Assembly: GCA_017626295.1 (NCBI GenBank)
Contig: JAGAJB010000007.1
Coordinates: 1-64,000, forward strand
Length of the DNA: 64,000 bases
From: Clostridia bacterium
GTDB lineage: Bacteria; Bacillota; Clostridia; Oscillospirales; Acutalibacteraceae
Direction: 5' to 3'
This document shows positions 44,001-52,642 of the stretch, piece after piece. How positions within the stretch are numbered: position 1 is the first letter of the stretch; every line of letters starts with the position of its first letter. A program made the translations under genes and the position numbers. The notes beneath the pieces are model-generated. The model had not been told where the DNA came from and did not search any database. It was given only the letters and a program-made list of their open reading frames with translations.

Positions 44001-44032
44001 AAAAAACTACCGACCTGAGTCGGTAGTTTTTT
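44001..44032 (-). terminator. Terminator of the nfeD-SPFH operon
   Basis: AAAAAACTACCGAC and GTCGGTAGTTTTTT form a 14-bp stem around a 4-base loop, just after the SPFH stop on the minus strand. Confidence 0.9.
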
Positions 44033-44035
44033 CGG

Positions 44036-44983
44036 TTATTTCAAAAATTCTTTAATACCGCTTGTTACACCTGCAAGGGACTGTAAATCAGAGGGAACAA
44101 TGATTTTTGTTGCCTGACCGTCTGCTGCTTTTTCAAATGCTTCCATACCTTTAAGTGAAAGGTACTGATTTGACGGCGCGGCTTCGTTAATCATTCTGAT
44201 ACCTTCTGCCTGAGCCTTCTGCACGGCAATAATTGCTTCTGCTTCACCTTCAGCCTCGCGGATTTTAGCCTCTTTAACTGCCTCTGCTTTGAGGATGGCA
44301 GCCTGCTTATCTGCTTCGGCTTCAAGAATCTGTGCTTCTTTTTTACCTTCGGCAACAAGCACCTGGCTTGCTTTTTCACCCTCTGCTCTGAGGATACTTT
44401 CACGGCGTTCACGCTCTGCCTTCATCTGCTTTTCCATAGCGTCCTGAATTTCGCGGGGAGGAAGAATGTTTTTAAGTTCAACACGGTTAACCTTGATACC
44501 CCAGGGGTCAGTTGCTTCGTCGAGAATACCGCGGATTTTAGCATTGATAGTGTCGCGTGATGTAAGTGTGTGGTCGAGTTCCAATTCACCGATAATGTTT
44601 CTTAAGGTGGTTGCTGTTAAGTTCTCAATAGCAGAAATGGGACTTTCAACACCGTAGCAGAAAAGTTTGGGGTCTGTAATCTGGAAGAAAACGACCGTAT
44701 CTATCTGCATTGTAACGTTATCTTTAGTAATAACGGGCTGAGGAGGGAAGTCAACAACCTGTTCTTTAAGAGAAACTGTTTTTGCAATCTTTTCGATAAA
44801 AGGAATTTTTACGTGGAAACCTGTCTGCCAGGTAACGTGGTAAGCGCCCAAACGCTCAATAACGTAAGCCTTTGACTGAGGTACGATTTTGATGTTTGTA
44901 ACAACGAGTAAAGCGATTATTGCAATAACTGCAAGAATGGGGATTAAAGCAACATAATTTATTGCGAGCGAAATGAATGTCAT
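44036..44983 (-). CDS. SPFH/band 7 membrane scaffold protein (stomatin/QmcA-like)
   Basis: This 315-residue protein has one N-terminal membrane segment (7-29), a band 7 domain (NIKIVPQSKAYVIERLGAY, then LPPREIQDAMEKQMKAERERR), and a long alanine/glutamate-rich coiled coil (about 195-265, repeats of the type AEGEKASQVLVAEGKKEAQ). SPFH proteins form oligomeric rings that organise membrane microdomains or protect proteases. Its partner NfeD gene lies 2 bases upstream, the usual pairing. Confidence 0.94.
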   Translation of the reverse strand: MTFISLAINYVALIPILAVIAIIALLVVTNIKIVPQSKAYVIERLGAYHVTWQTGFHVKIPFIEKIAKTVSLKEQVVDFPPQPVITKDNVTMQIDTVVFFQITDPKLFCYGVESPISAIENLTATTLRNIIGELELDHTLTSRDTINAKIRGILDEATDPWGIKVNRVELKNILPPREIQDAMEKQMKAERERRESILRAEGEKASQVLVAEGKKEAQILEAEADKQAAILKAEAVKEAKIREAEGEAEAIIAVQKAQAEGIRMINEAAPSNQYLSLKGMEAFEKAADGQATKIIVPSDLQSLAGVTSGIKEFLK

Positions 44984-44985
44984 AC

Positions 44986-45417
44986 TTATGCCTCCTTAAA
45001 TTTTACGATGAGTTTTACACCCTCGATTCTGATTACTTCAATGTGTGCGCCTTCGGGAATAATTGTTTTATCGTCTTCTGTTCGTGCAGTCCACACGGAA
45101 CCGCTGACTTTTACAACACCCGTTGCATCTATGTTATTGATACATTCTGTCACAACGCCTTCTTTGCCTATGTACATATCGGCATTGGTAGCCTGGATTT
45201 TGGCGTCGGTTATCTTTTTAGCAAGGGGGCGCGTAATTGCAATTGCAATAAGAGAGATAATCACGAAAACTGTTATCTGAATAGGTAAACTATCTGTAAA
45301 CAGGCTGACTATCAGTGCGCCGAGTGACCCGACGGCAAACCAAATTGTTACCAATTGGGCAGTTGCGGCTTCAATAACTACGAAAACAACAAGAAGCGCA
45401 AGCCAAATCCATAACAT
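44986..45417 (-). CDS. NfeD-family membrane protein
   Basis: This 143-residue protein has two hydrophobic regions (about 4-40 and 47-67) and a C-terminal OB-fold NfeD domain (about 75-143) with MYIGKEGVVTECINN and SGSVWTAR. It lacks the serine-protease part of long NfeD. Short NfeD proteins work with SPFH proteins in membrane stress. GGAGGG precedes the ATG. Confidence 0.92.
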   Translation of the reverse strand: MLWIWLALLVVFVVIEAATAQLVTIWFAVGSLGALIVSLFTDSLPIQITVFVIISLIAIAITRPLAKKITDAKIQATNADMYIGKEGVVTECINNIDATGVVKVSGSVWTARTEDDKTIIPEGAHIEVIRIEGVKLIVKFKEA

Positions 45418-45475
45418 ATCGGTAACACCCTCCTTTCAAAAATTGTGGGTACTGTCCGCCTCAAAGGGCAAAAAA

Positions 45476-45514
45476 TCAGCAGAAGTATCTTATTGATTAC
45501 TTCAGTAGAAGTAT
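45476..45514. repeat. Two direct 13-mers over the nfeD promoter
   Basis: TCAGCAGAAGTAT (45476-45488) and TCAGTAGAAGTAT (45502-45514) differ in one base and are 26 bases apart. On the minus strand the upstream copy covers the -10 box and the other lies in the early transcribed region. The spacing puts both on nearly the same DNA face, as for a dimeric regulator. Confidence 0.45.
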
Positions 45515-45538
45515 ACAATATTTTTCGCCGATTTTCAA
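45510..45538 (-). promoter_or_regulatory. Promoter of nfeD-SPFH
   Basis: On the minus strand TTGAAA (45538-45533) and TATACT (45515-45510) are 17 bases apart. The leader is about 85 bases. Confidence 0.65.
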
Positions 45539-45556
45539 TATATTTCGACAATATTT

Positions 45557-45937
45557 TTACAGAATCGTACTGAGTGACGGCTCGTTTGCATTTTTTATGC
45601 GTTCAAGTTCCACTTTACATTCATTTATATATAAAATTACCGATTCCATATCACCGATTTCGGAAAAATGTACAGCCATACTTAAAGAATTTTTAACGTC
45701 ATTGGTTTCCGCCTGACCTATCAATATATTTAACAAATCATCCTTTTTTTCCCATTGTTTCATTGTGTTTTCAAGACGGGATTTTGTTTCCTGTTTGTTG
45801 TCGGCTGTTGCGCTTTCCAAAACATCTCCCAGAAGTTCGGTCATAGTTTCATGGGTGTTGTTTATATAAAAAAGCGATGTAACGGCAATGCAAACTGCAA
45901 CAATAATAAAAATTACGGCTATTAACGGTCTGTTCAT
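45557..45937 (-). CDS. DUF4363 family protein
   Basis: This 126-residue protein has one N-terminal transmembrane segment (6-24) and a helical, heptad-rich outside domain with the conserved WEKKDDLLNILIGQAETNDV (about 62-81). The family has no defined biochemical role, but its genes regularly pair with DUF421 genes in spore formers. It begins immediately after the DUF421 stop (TGA directly before CAT on the complementary strand), so the two are translationally linked. Confidence 0.84.
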   Translation of the reverse strand: MNRPLIAVIFIIVAVCIAVTSLFYINNTHETMTELLGDVLESATADNKQETKSRLENTMKQWEKKDDLLNILIGQAETNDVKNSLSMAVHFSEIGDMESVILYINECKVELERIKNANEPSLSTIL

Positions 45938-46612
45938 TCAGCATTCCTTCTTTGTTATGATGTAATAATTTTTGGCTTTATCGACGGTCATAAGAAGAAT
46001 ATCTTTTTGTTTTAGTTTTTCTTGTTTTATTTTTCCTTTAATTTCTTCTGATGTTACACCGCAGTCCTCGAAATTAATTTCTATTATTTTGCCGTCGATA
46101 ATTACAGCGCAGGGGAGTCCCGTATCTTTTTCGGGTTTGTCGTAATTTTTAGGTGTTGAGTTTCGTTTTTCGGGTTTTAAAAGAACCGAAAGTGTTCCGT
46201 TAGTTTCAACAATAGCGTATTCAACGTCTTCAATATTAAATACATCCTTTTGCCTTAACGCAGACAAAACGTCGTTTACGGTAAATCTTAACTTTTTCAA
46301 TTGCCGTTGGTCTAACTGACCGTTTCTTATAACTGTTATGGGTTTACCCTCGGTAAAATACCTGAAACGGACACTTTTCATATCAATTACCGAGTTCAGT
46401 ATCTCAAAACCCACAAGAAGAATAAGGGGAATTATGCAGTTTAAAAGAGGCAGAGAACTGTCGATTATGGGGTTTGCGGCAATTTCGGAAACAAGCAAAG
46501 TTATTACAAGTTCGCCCGGTTGCAGTTCACCCAACTGTCTTTTTCCCATAAGTCGCATAAACGCGGTTACGGCACAGTAAATAATAAAAGTTCTGATAAC
46601 GACGGAAATCAT
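45938..46612 (-). CDS. DUF421 (YetF-type) membrane protein
   Basis: This 224-residue protein has three membrane segments in the first 80 residues, including RTFIIYCAVTAFMRLMGKRQ and the LQPGELVITLLVSEIAANP signature, then a cytoplasmic beta-rich domain with the GKPITVIRNGQLDQRQLKKLRFTVNDVL block (only in part quoted). Family members in Bacillus (YetF, YrbG, SpoVA-associated YhcN region) concern spore or membrane functions, none settled. ATG 46612 follows GGTGAT. It is divergent from the gerA operon. Confidence 0.88.
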   Translation of the reverse strand: MISVVIRTFIIYCAVTAFMRLMGKRQLGELQPGELVITLLVSEIAANPIIDSSLPLLNCIIPLILLVGFEILNSVIDMKSVRFRYFTEGKPITVIRNGQLDQRQLKKLRFTVNDVLSALRQKDVFNIEDVEYAIVETNGTLSVLLKPEKRNSTPKNYDKPEKDTGLPCAVIIDGKIIEINFEDCGVTSEEIKGKIKQEKLKQKDILLMTVDKAKNYYIITKKEC

Positions 46613-46705
46613 ATTTATCACCTGTTTTGGTTTAACCGTTTTTTTATTGTATATTCCTGTAAAAGAAGGAAAAAACAAAAGTGAATAAATTTTACAGGTG
46701 ATATT

Positions 46706-48214
46706 ATGAAAGAGGAAAAACAGATGTTTCTGAGCGTTGACGATGTTTCTGAAGTGCAGTTCGGCGATGTTCGTGAAAACGCAGTAGAAAACGGACGGCT
46801 TATAAAGGAAGCCTTTAAAGGCAGTTTTGATATTGTTGTAAAAAAAGGTTACTGTGCAGGAAAATGTGTTGTTTTTGCTAATTGCGACGGTCTTTGTAAT
46901 TCTCAGAAAATTGCGGATAACGCTATGCGACCGTTACTTAGTTTTAAAGGCGAATTACCCGAAAACGATGAACTTAATTTTATATGCGACCATCTTCTTT
47001 GCGGTACTGAGCAAAAAAAGGAAACGAGTCTTGATATGGCAGTAGATATGCTTTTGCGAGGTACACTTCTCATTTTTATTGAGGGGTGGAAAACCTGTGT
47101 TATTTTCGGTGTGCAGTCAATTCCCGAACGTTCCATTGCAGAACCCGACACAGATGTGCAGGAATTCGGTTCAAGAGAGGGCTTTACAGAGAATATTAAG
47201 ACAAACCTTACACTTGTAAGAAAACGTCTTTGTACTGCTAATTTTACAATTCAGATGCAGGAAATCGGCAAAGAGAGTAAAACGCGTATTCTTTTGTGTT
47301 ATATGAAAGGTCGCGTGGACAAAGATTTGTTGGACGAAGTAAAAGCAAGACTTCAGAATTTACAAATGGATACGGTTCTCGGGGCAGGTTATCTGAGGAA
47401 AACTTTAGATACTAAAAGACTTTCGTTTTTTACAATGGTGGGGCAGACGGAACGCCCCGATACCTTTGCCGCTAAAATCTGCGAGGGCAGGATAGGAATT
47501 ATTATTGACGGTACACCTTTTGCGCTTATAGTTCCGAGGCTTTTTATCGAAAATTTCCAGACTCTTGATGACTATATAAACAGACCCTATTACGCAACGT
47601 TTATGCGTATTGTGCGTTTTCTTGCCTTTTTGATAAGTGTGTTTCTGCCCGGTGTATTTGTTTCCATAGGACTTTTCCACCAGGAGATGCTGCCCGATGA
47701 TATGCTTTACAATATTGTGGTAATGGAAAGCAATACTTTATTTACTCTTACTTTGGAAGCGCTGATAATTCATTTCGTTTATGAAACCGTCCGCGAAGCA
47801 GGACTTCGTATGCCAAAATCTATCGGCCACGCGGTGAGTATAGTAGGCGCCCTTGTTATCGGTGATGCGGCAGTTACCGCGGGTCTTATAGGCGCGCCGA
47901 TGCTTATAATTGTGGCACTTACAGCAATATGCTCCTTGGTTTCTTCGGATTTATACCAACCCATTGCGGTACTTCGTATAATTTTTATAATAGTGGGCGG
48001 TGCTACGGGACTTTACGGCATTATGATAGGTGCAGCGGCACTTCTTGTAAGCCTTGCCTCTATGACGGATTACAACATTCCTTTCCTTGCACCGTTTTCG
48101 CCCTATAACAAAGAATTACTTCGTGATTCACTTGTGCGTATAAGTATGGAAAAGTTAGGCAAAAATATATTTGATATAAATGTCATTAAATTAAGAAAGA
48201 AAAAACATCAGTAA
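46706..48214 (+). CDS. gerAA: Spore germinant receptor subunit A (GerA family)
   Basis: This 502-residue subunit has a long soluble N-terminal part (about 1-270) and five to six membrane segments after about 300. GerA family signatures are VVKKGYCAGKCVVF-like sequence early, YLRKTLDTKRLSFFTMVGQTERPDTFAAKI in part, PRLFIENFQTLDDY, and EALIIHFVYETVREAGLRMP. It resides in the spore inner membrane and, with subunits B and C, opens the germination pathway. GGTGAT precedes the ATG. Confidence 0.95.
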   Translation: MKEEKQMFLSVDDVSEVQFGDVRENAVENGRLIKEAFKGSFDIVVKKGYCAGKCVVFANCDGLCNSQKIADNAMRPLLSFKGELPENDELNFICDHLLCGTEQKKETSLDMAVDMLLRGTLLIFIEGWKTCVIFGVQSIPERSIAEPDTDVQEFGSREGFTENIKTNLTLVRKRLCTANFTIQMQEIGKESKTRILLCYMKGRVDKDLLDEVKARLQNLQMDTVLGAGYLRKTLDTKRLSFFTMVGQTERPDTFAAKICEGRIGIIIDGTPFALIVPRLFIENFQTLDDYINRPYYATFMRIVRFLAFLISVFLPGVFVSIGLFHQEMLPDDMLYNIVVMESNTLFTLTLEALIIHFVYETVREAGLRMPKSIGHAVSIVGALVIGDAAVTAGLIGAPMLIIVALTAICSLVSSDLYQPIAVLRIIFIIVGGATGLYGIMIGAAALLVSLASMTDYNIPFLAPFSPYNKELLRDSLVRISMEKLGKNIFDINVIKLRKKKHQ

Positions 48215-48226
48215 GAGGTTTGAATT

Positions 48227-49315
48227 ATGACTCAAACACGTGTCAGCGCACCGCAATTTTTTTCTCTTTTGTATCTGTCTGTTTTAAGCAGTATTTTTAT
48301 GTATATTTCTTCACCGGAAATCACCGTTTCCGAAACGGATTCTTTACTGCGGCCTTTGATTTTTATAGTTATAAGTATCATTGCGGGAATTCCCACGTTT
48401 TTAATTTATAAAGAAATAAACAAATCAGAAAGTTTAAAAAAAACTTTAACAGAAATCAAGTTCTTTAAAGTTATTGCCGCCTTTTACGGCGCAGTTTACT
48501 TTATTGGGATTATAAGGACTGCCGCAAGATTTGATTTGTTTGCAAGTTCCGAACTTTTTCCCGGTACGGAAATGACACTTTTTATAATTGCACTTATAGT
48601 TGTGTGCGCTCTTCTTTCTCTTTTGGGGTTGGGGGCATTATCGAGGGCAGGTGTTATTTTTGTAGTTATTGTTGTTGGTGCAACAGGTTTTGTAATGCTT
48701 TCTCTTTTAGAGGAAGTGGATTTATTGAATTTCACACCCTTATTCAGAGAAGGTGCATTGAACTTTATTTGGGATAGTGTTCTTTTTGCTGTTCAGGCTT
48801 CGGAAATAGGCGCAATAGCCTTGGTTCTCCCCGAAATAAAAGGTAATGTTACGAAAAATTATATTCTATGGTCTGTGTTCAGCGGTCTTTCTTTTATTGT
48901 GGTACTATTTTTCGTTGTGGGTACTCTCGGTGTTTTTGCAGATACCCAACTCTTTCCCACATATACCGCAGTCACTCTTGCAAAATTCGGACTTCTTGAA
49001 CGTATGGATGCTTTGGAAACTGCTATCTGGATTCTTTGTGTAGTTGAAAAAATAGCTTTTTATTTTCTCGTAATTTCAAAGAGTTTTAAAATAGTTTTCA
49101 AAAAAGTGTCCAAGCGCCTTATCTGTATTGTTTCTGCAGTACTCGTCAGCATAGTTTTAGCGTTTATATCAAGTAATCTTGAACGTTTTTCTTTTATTTC
49201 ATATACACCTGTTGTTCTGGCGATGTATATAGTGCCTGTTATTGTGTTACCCCTTGCAACCGTTATTTATTTAAAGAAGGTGAAACCTTGTGAAAAAAAC
49301 AGTGAAACCGATTAA
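48227..49315 (+). CDS. gerAB: Spore germinant receptor subunit B (GerB family)
   Basis: This 362-residue subunit is related to amino-acid permeases, with ten predicted membrane segments and QFFSLLYLSVLSSIFMY at its start; LPEIKGNVTKNYILWS lies mid-protein. It is the germinant-binding subunit in studied receptors. AAGAGG precedes the ATG, 12 bases after subunit A. Its end overlaps subunit C by 26 bases. Confidence 0.94.
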   Translation: MTQTRVSAPQFFSLLYLSVLSSIFMYISSPEITVSETDSLLRPLIFIVISIIAGIPTFLIYKEINKSESLKKTLTEIKFFKVIAAFYGAVYFIGIIRTAARFDLFASSELFPGTEMTLFIIALIVVCALLSLLGLGALSRAGVIFVVIVVGATGFVMLSLLEEVDLLNFTPLFREGALNFIWDSVLFAVQASEIGAIALVLPEIKGNVTKNYILWSVFSGLSFIVVLFFVVGTLGVFADTQLFPTYTAVTLAKFGLLERMDALETAIWILCVVEKIAFYFLVISKSFKIVFKKVSKRLICIVSAVLVSIVLAFISSNLERFSFISYTPVVLAMYIVPVIVLPLATVIYLKKVKPCEKNSETD

Positions 49316-50456
49316 GTTGCTTGTTTTATGTGTTCTTATGGTGTGTCTTTTCAGTTCCTGTGAAAAGGCGGGAACTGAACTTTCAGACCTTATGATAATT
49401 CAAGGCATAGGTATTGATACTGCCCCCGGCGGATACAGAGTAACCGTGGAAATTCTTAATAACGAGCAAAGCGGTTCACCGGGTGGTGACTCTTCTAGCG
49501 ATAATAAAACGAAAATCTATAATGCCGAGGGTGAGTCTGTGGGGGCGGCTCTTATGCAACTTACCACAAAAAGCGGTAATAAACCCTTTTATGCACACAA
49601 CAGGGTTATTATTTTAGGTGAAGAAGCCGCAAACAGAGATTTAGCGGATATTATAGATTTTTTTGAGCGTAATTACGACTCAAGAGCATCGGAACTTCTT
49701 TGCATTGCAAAAGACGGAAAGGCGGAGGATGTTATCAGAGCAAAACTTCTGAATGATACCGTTAAAAGCAAAATTCTTGAAAAAATGCTTGAGCAAAGTT
49801 ACAAGGAATCCCTTGTACCCAGAATGCGCATAATTGATGCGGTAAATGCTATTAAAGACGAAACGACTTATGTTTGTATGCCTGCAGTAACAGTTCACAA
49901 AAACGGTGAAAACGAAAACTTCGTGCTTGACGGTTGTGCCGTTTTTGATAAAGACGAAACTTTTTCAATGTATCTCAGTTCGGGTGATGCGGAAGGTCTT
50001 GCTTTTCTTAATGACGAAATTAAAAAAGGTTTTATCAGTGCCCGACTTCAGAACGGTCAGACCGCAACTTTCATTATAAATGAGGGTAAAACACACTATA
50101 AAATAGTAAAAGAAAACGGAGTGTTACATTATAAACTGACGGTCGATGTTTCCTGTGACCTTGAAGAAGTAGGGGGAGCCGAATATTTCAGTACCGAAGA
50201 GGGCTTTATGGAAGAAATAAAAGGGGCGGCAGGTCAGGCAATAGCAAAGAAAATGGAAAATACGCTGATAGTTCTTCAAAGTGAACACGGCGGTGATGTG
50301 ATAAGATACGGAAGAAGATTGAGCCTTAAAGATAATAAACTTTATAAGTCCGTAAAAGATGATTGGAAAAAGGTGTTTTCAGAGTGCCGTACAAGTGTGG
50401 ATATAAACGTGACCCTTCGCAGAATCGGTGAAGAAACCTTCCACAATAAAAAATAA
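49290..50456 (+). CDS. gerAC: Spore germinant receptor lipoprotein subunit C (GerC family)
   Basis: This 388-residue lipoprotein has a signal peptide ending in the lipobox LFSSC (cysteine 24), followed by ELSDLMIIQGIGIDTAPGGYRVTVEI, of which the IQGIGID part is the GerC landmark, and AHNRVIILGEEAA. It anchors on the outer face of the spore inner membrane. Start is GTG 49290 behind GAAGGTG. The operon ends at a strong terminator just downstream. Confidence 0.94.
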   Translation: MKKTVKPIKLLVLCVLMVCLFSSCEKAGTELSDLMIIQGIGIDTAPGGYRVTVEILNNEQSGSPGGDSSSDNKTKIYNAEGESVGAALMQLTTKSGNKPFYAHNRVIILGEEAANRDLADIIDFFERNYDSRASELLCIAKDGKAEDVIRAKLLNDTVKSKILEKMLEQSYKESLVPRMRIIDAVNAIKDETTYVCMPAVTVHKNGENENFVLDGCAVFDKDETFSMYLSSGDAEGLAFLNDEIKKGFISARLQNGQTATFIINEGKTHYKIVKENGVLHYKLTVDVSCDLEEVGGAEYFSTEEGFMEEIKGAAGQAIAKKMENTLIVLQSEHGGDVIRYGRRLSLKDNKLYKSVKDDWKKVFSECRTSVDINVTLRRIGEETFHNKK

Positions 50457-50467
50457 GTTTCAAATAA

Positions 50468-50508
50468 AAAATGTCGTATTCAATATAATTGGATACGGCA
50501 TTTTTTTT
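50468..50508 (+). terminator. Terminator of the ger operon
   Basis: AAATGTCGTATTC and GGATACGGCATTT pair over about 12 bp (two mismatched or G-T positions) around AATATAATT, followed by eight T. Confidence 0.88.
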
Positions 50509-50569
50509 GTAACAATAAAAGTGCATAATTTACTGTTATTTTAAAGGTCTATTTTTATAACAATTATCA

Positions 50570-50600
50570 TTGACTAAAATTTTAAAAAGGACTAAAATTT
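50570..50600 (+). promoter_or_regulatory. Promoter of the ATP synthase operon, with direct repeats
   Basis: TTGACT (50570-50575) and TAAAAT (50593-50598) are 17 bases apart. An 11-base direct repeat, GACTAAAATTT, begins at 50572 and again at 50590, so one copy covers each hexamer. Confidence 0.65.
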
Positions 50601-50628
50601 AGACGGTTTATAAAGGAGGCGAAAAGTG

Positions 50629-50922
50629 ATGATTTCAGCGATTTTGTGCGCTTTTACAGGTGCTGTTCAGGTGGTTTTACTCTCTAAACTTCTTAAAACC
50701 GCGCTTTCGGGCAATTTCAGAAAAACCCTTGTGTGCCTGCTTCTTAAATTTTTGTGCTATGGGGCAGTTTTCGTTGTGCTTTATTTCTTCTTTATGGAGG
50801 ATATTTACTACGCCGCCGCAGGTTTTCCCGTGGGGTTAATTGTCGCTTTAGTCATTCTTTTAATAAAATCAAAAAAGCAAGGCAAAGGAGATGATGTGAA
50901 TGAGCACGGCGGAACTGATTAA
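50629..50922 (+). CDS. Small membrane protein at the head of the atp operon (AtpI/subunit-I position)
   Basis: This 97-residue protein has three membrane segments (about 2-20, 34-56, 62-80) and a charged tail. It sits where atpI is found in other ATP synthase operons, so it may help assemble the c-ring or take up Mg2+. I see no clear AtpI signature. AAGGAGG precedes GTG 50626 and ATG 50629; ATG has the better 9-base spacing. It overlaps atpB by 23 bases. Confidence 0.68.
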   Translation: MISAILCAFTGAVQVVLLSKLLKTALSGNFRKTLVCLLLKFLCYGAVFVVLYFFFMEDIYYAAAGFPVGLIVALVILLIKSKKQGKGDDVNEHGGTD

Positions 50923-51880
50923 AATCGGTATCAGTATTGTGGTTTTTGCTTTGTGCTTCGCCGGGAATATACATTTTAAAGGCTTGCTTAAAAACATCGG
51001 AGATACGGACACTAAAAAACTGAAAAGTTTAAAGAAGCGAAAAACACTTTGTTTTGTCGGTGTGATAATAAGCATTTGGTTTGCAATCGGTGTTTTCGTT
51101 ACTTGGTTTTCGGGTCGCAAAAGCGGAATGCATATTGAGTTTTCTATGTTCGGTGAAAGAACAGGCATTGAAGTTTTGGGTATGAAACTTTCCGAAACTA
51201 CAGTTATTACAATGGCAATTGTTTTGATAGTTGCGGTTTTATGCGTTGTTTTCAGATTGTTTATCTTCCCGAAATTCAAGGAAGAGCCTGAAGGCTTACA
51301 GAATGTTCTGGAACTTTGTGTTGAAGCCGTTGAAGATTTCTGTAAGAAAAACGTTGGCGAAAAAGCAGGAGTTAGCCTTGCACCGTATATGTTCTCACTT
51401 GCGATTTACCTTATTATGTGCGCAAGTACGGAACTTTTAGGTTTAAGAGCGCCCACTTCGGATTTAGTTGTAACATTCTCAATGGGTCTTATAACATTCA
51501 TATTACTTAACTATTTCGGTTTTAAAAAGTTGGGTTTTGCGGGTAGGTTTAAATCAATGGGCGGTTCAATGGCGGCAATGCGACCTATTATGATTCCGTT
51601 AAAAATAGTCAGCGATATTGCAGTTCCCATATCCCTCGCTTGCCGACTTTTCGGTAATATGTTGGGTGGTATGATAGTTATGGAACTTTTAAAAGGTGCG
51701 TTGGGTGGATATGCCGCAGGTATACCGGGTATAGCAGGTCTTTATTTTAACCTGTTCCATCCGCTTATTCAGGCGTATATTTTTATAACTCTTTCTCTTA
51801 CTTTCATTGAGGAAGCAATGGAAGGACCTGAGAAACAGTCCAAAAAAGCAAAAAAACAATCTGCTAAAGCAGAAAATTAA
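50900..51880 (+). CDS. atpB: ATP synthase F0 subunit a, with N-terminal extension
   Basis: This subunit forms the two half-channels beside the c-ring. The essential arginine is present in PISLACRLFGNMLGG (arginine 249), and TELLGLRAPTSDL, FHPLIQAYIFITLSL are typical. At 326 residues it is about 70-90 longer than usual. The extra part is N-terminal and brings two additional membrane segments (about 7-23 and 50-70) before the canonical first one at 101-122, plus a short KQSKKAKKQSAK tail. AAAGGAG precedes ATG 50900. Confidence 0.94.
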   Translation: MSTAELIKIGISIVVFALCFAGNIHFKGLLKNIGDTDTKKLKSLKKRKTLCFVGVIISIWFAIGVFVTWFSGRKSGMHIEFSMFGERTGIEVLGMKLSETTVITMAIVLIVAVLCVVFRLFIFPKFKEEPEGLQNVLELCVEAVEDFCKKNVGEKAGVSLAPYMFSLAIYLIMCASTELLGLRAPTSDLVVTFSMGLITFILLNYFGFKKLGFAGRFKSMGGSMAAMRPIMIPLKIVSDIAVPISLACRLFGNMLGGMIVMELLKGALGGYAAGIPGIAGLYFNLFHPLIQAYIFITLSLTFIEEAMEGPEKQSKKAKKQSAKAEN

Positions 51881-51905
51881 GATAAATATTCGGAGGTAAT
51901 TTATT

Positions 51906-52106
51906 ATGGGTTCAGCAATAGCAATGCTTACAGCACTTGGCGCAGGTTTCGGTATGTGTTTCGCAACTGCAAAGGCAGTTGAATCCGTTGCACGTCAGCC
52001 CGAAGCCGCAAGTAAAATTCAGACAATTCTTCTTCTCGGATGCGCTCTTGCAGAGTCAACCGCTATTTACGCATTCGTTGTAGCACTTATTCTTTCAGGT
52101 AAATAA
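51906..52106 (+). CDS. atpE: ATP synthase F0 subunit c, short form
   Basis: This 66-residue proteolipid is a few residues shorter than Bacillus c (70) and much shorter than Na+-type c (about 89). KAVESVARQPEA forms the polar loop, and the ion carboxylate is glutamate 50 in LAESTAIY. The AEST sequence matches Na+-binding rings, but methionine 17 stands where such rings have glutamine and leucine 48 where they have valine. The coupling ion cannot be settled from this. GGAGG precedes the ATG. Confidence 0.95.
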   Translation: MGSAIAMLTALGAGFGMCFATAKAVESVARQPEAASKIQTILLLGCALAESTAIYAFVVALILSGK

Positions 52107-52123
52107 TCAGGTAAGGTGATAAT

Positions 52124-52642
52124 ATGGATATGCTTTCATCTTTAGGCATTACCAAGGATTTGTTGGCAGACCTTGTTATAAATATTGTCAGCATAGTTGT
52201 CCTTTTCCTTGTTGTTAAAAAACTCGCTTACAACCCTGTTAAAAAGTTTATGGCTGCACGTACAGAAAAGGTTATGGCTCAGAAACTTGAGGCAGAAAAA
52301 CTTGCCGAAGAAGCACAGGCAAAATCTTTCGAGTACGAAGAACTTCTTAAAGAATGCGAAAATGCAAAGGCACAAGCCATAAAAGAGGGCGAGGCTCTCG
52401 CCCGTGAAGAGTCGGGGCAGATAGTGAGTGCTGCAAAAGAAAAGGCACAGTCAATAATTGATAATGCAAATAAAAAAGCAGAAGAAAAATATAACAGAAT
52501 GATTGACGAGGCTAACGATTACATAGTTAACCTTACAATTGATGCTTCATCAAAACTTCTTAAAAGAGAAGTAAATGATGAAGATAACAGAAAAATTGTT
52601 GAGGCTTTCCTCAACTCAGTTGATGGTGATGAAAATGCGTAA
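52124..52642 (+). CDS. atpF: ATP synthase F0 subunit b
   Basis: This 172-residue peripheral stalk protein has an N-terminal membrane segment (about 15-32) and a long charged coiled coil (about 45-150) rich in alanine, glutamate and lysine. The last 20 residues (KREVNDEDNRKIVEAFLNSV) form the part that meets delta. Size is normal. Its end overlaps the next gene by 8 bases. Confidence 0.95.
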   Translation: MDMLSSLGITKDLLADLVINIVSIVVLFLVVKKLAYNPVKKFMAARTEKVMAQKLEAEKLAEEAQAKSFEYEELLKECENAKAQAIKEGEALAREESGQIVSAAKEKAQSIIDNANKKAEEKYNRMIDEANDYIVNLTIDASSKLLKREVNDEDNRKIVEAFLNSVDGDENA

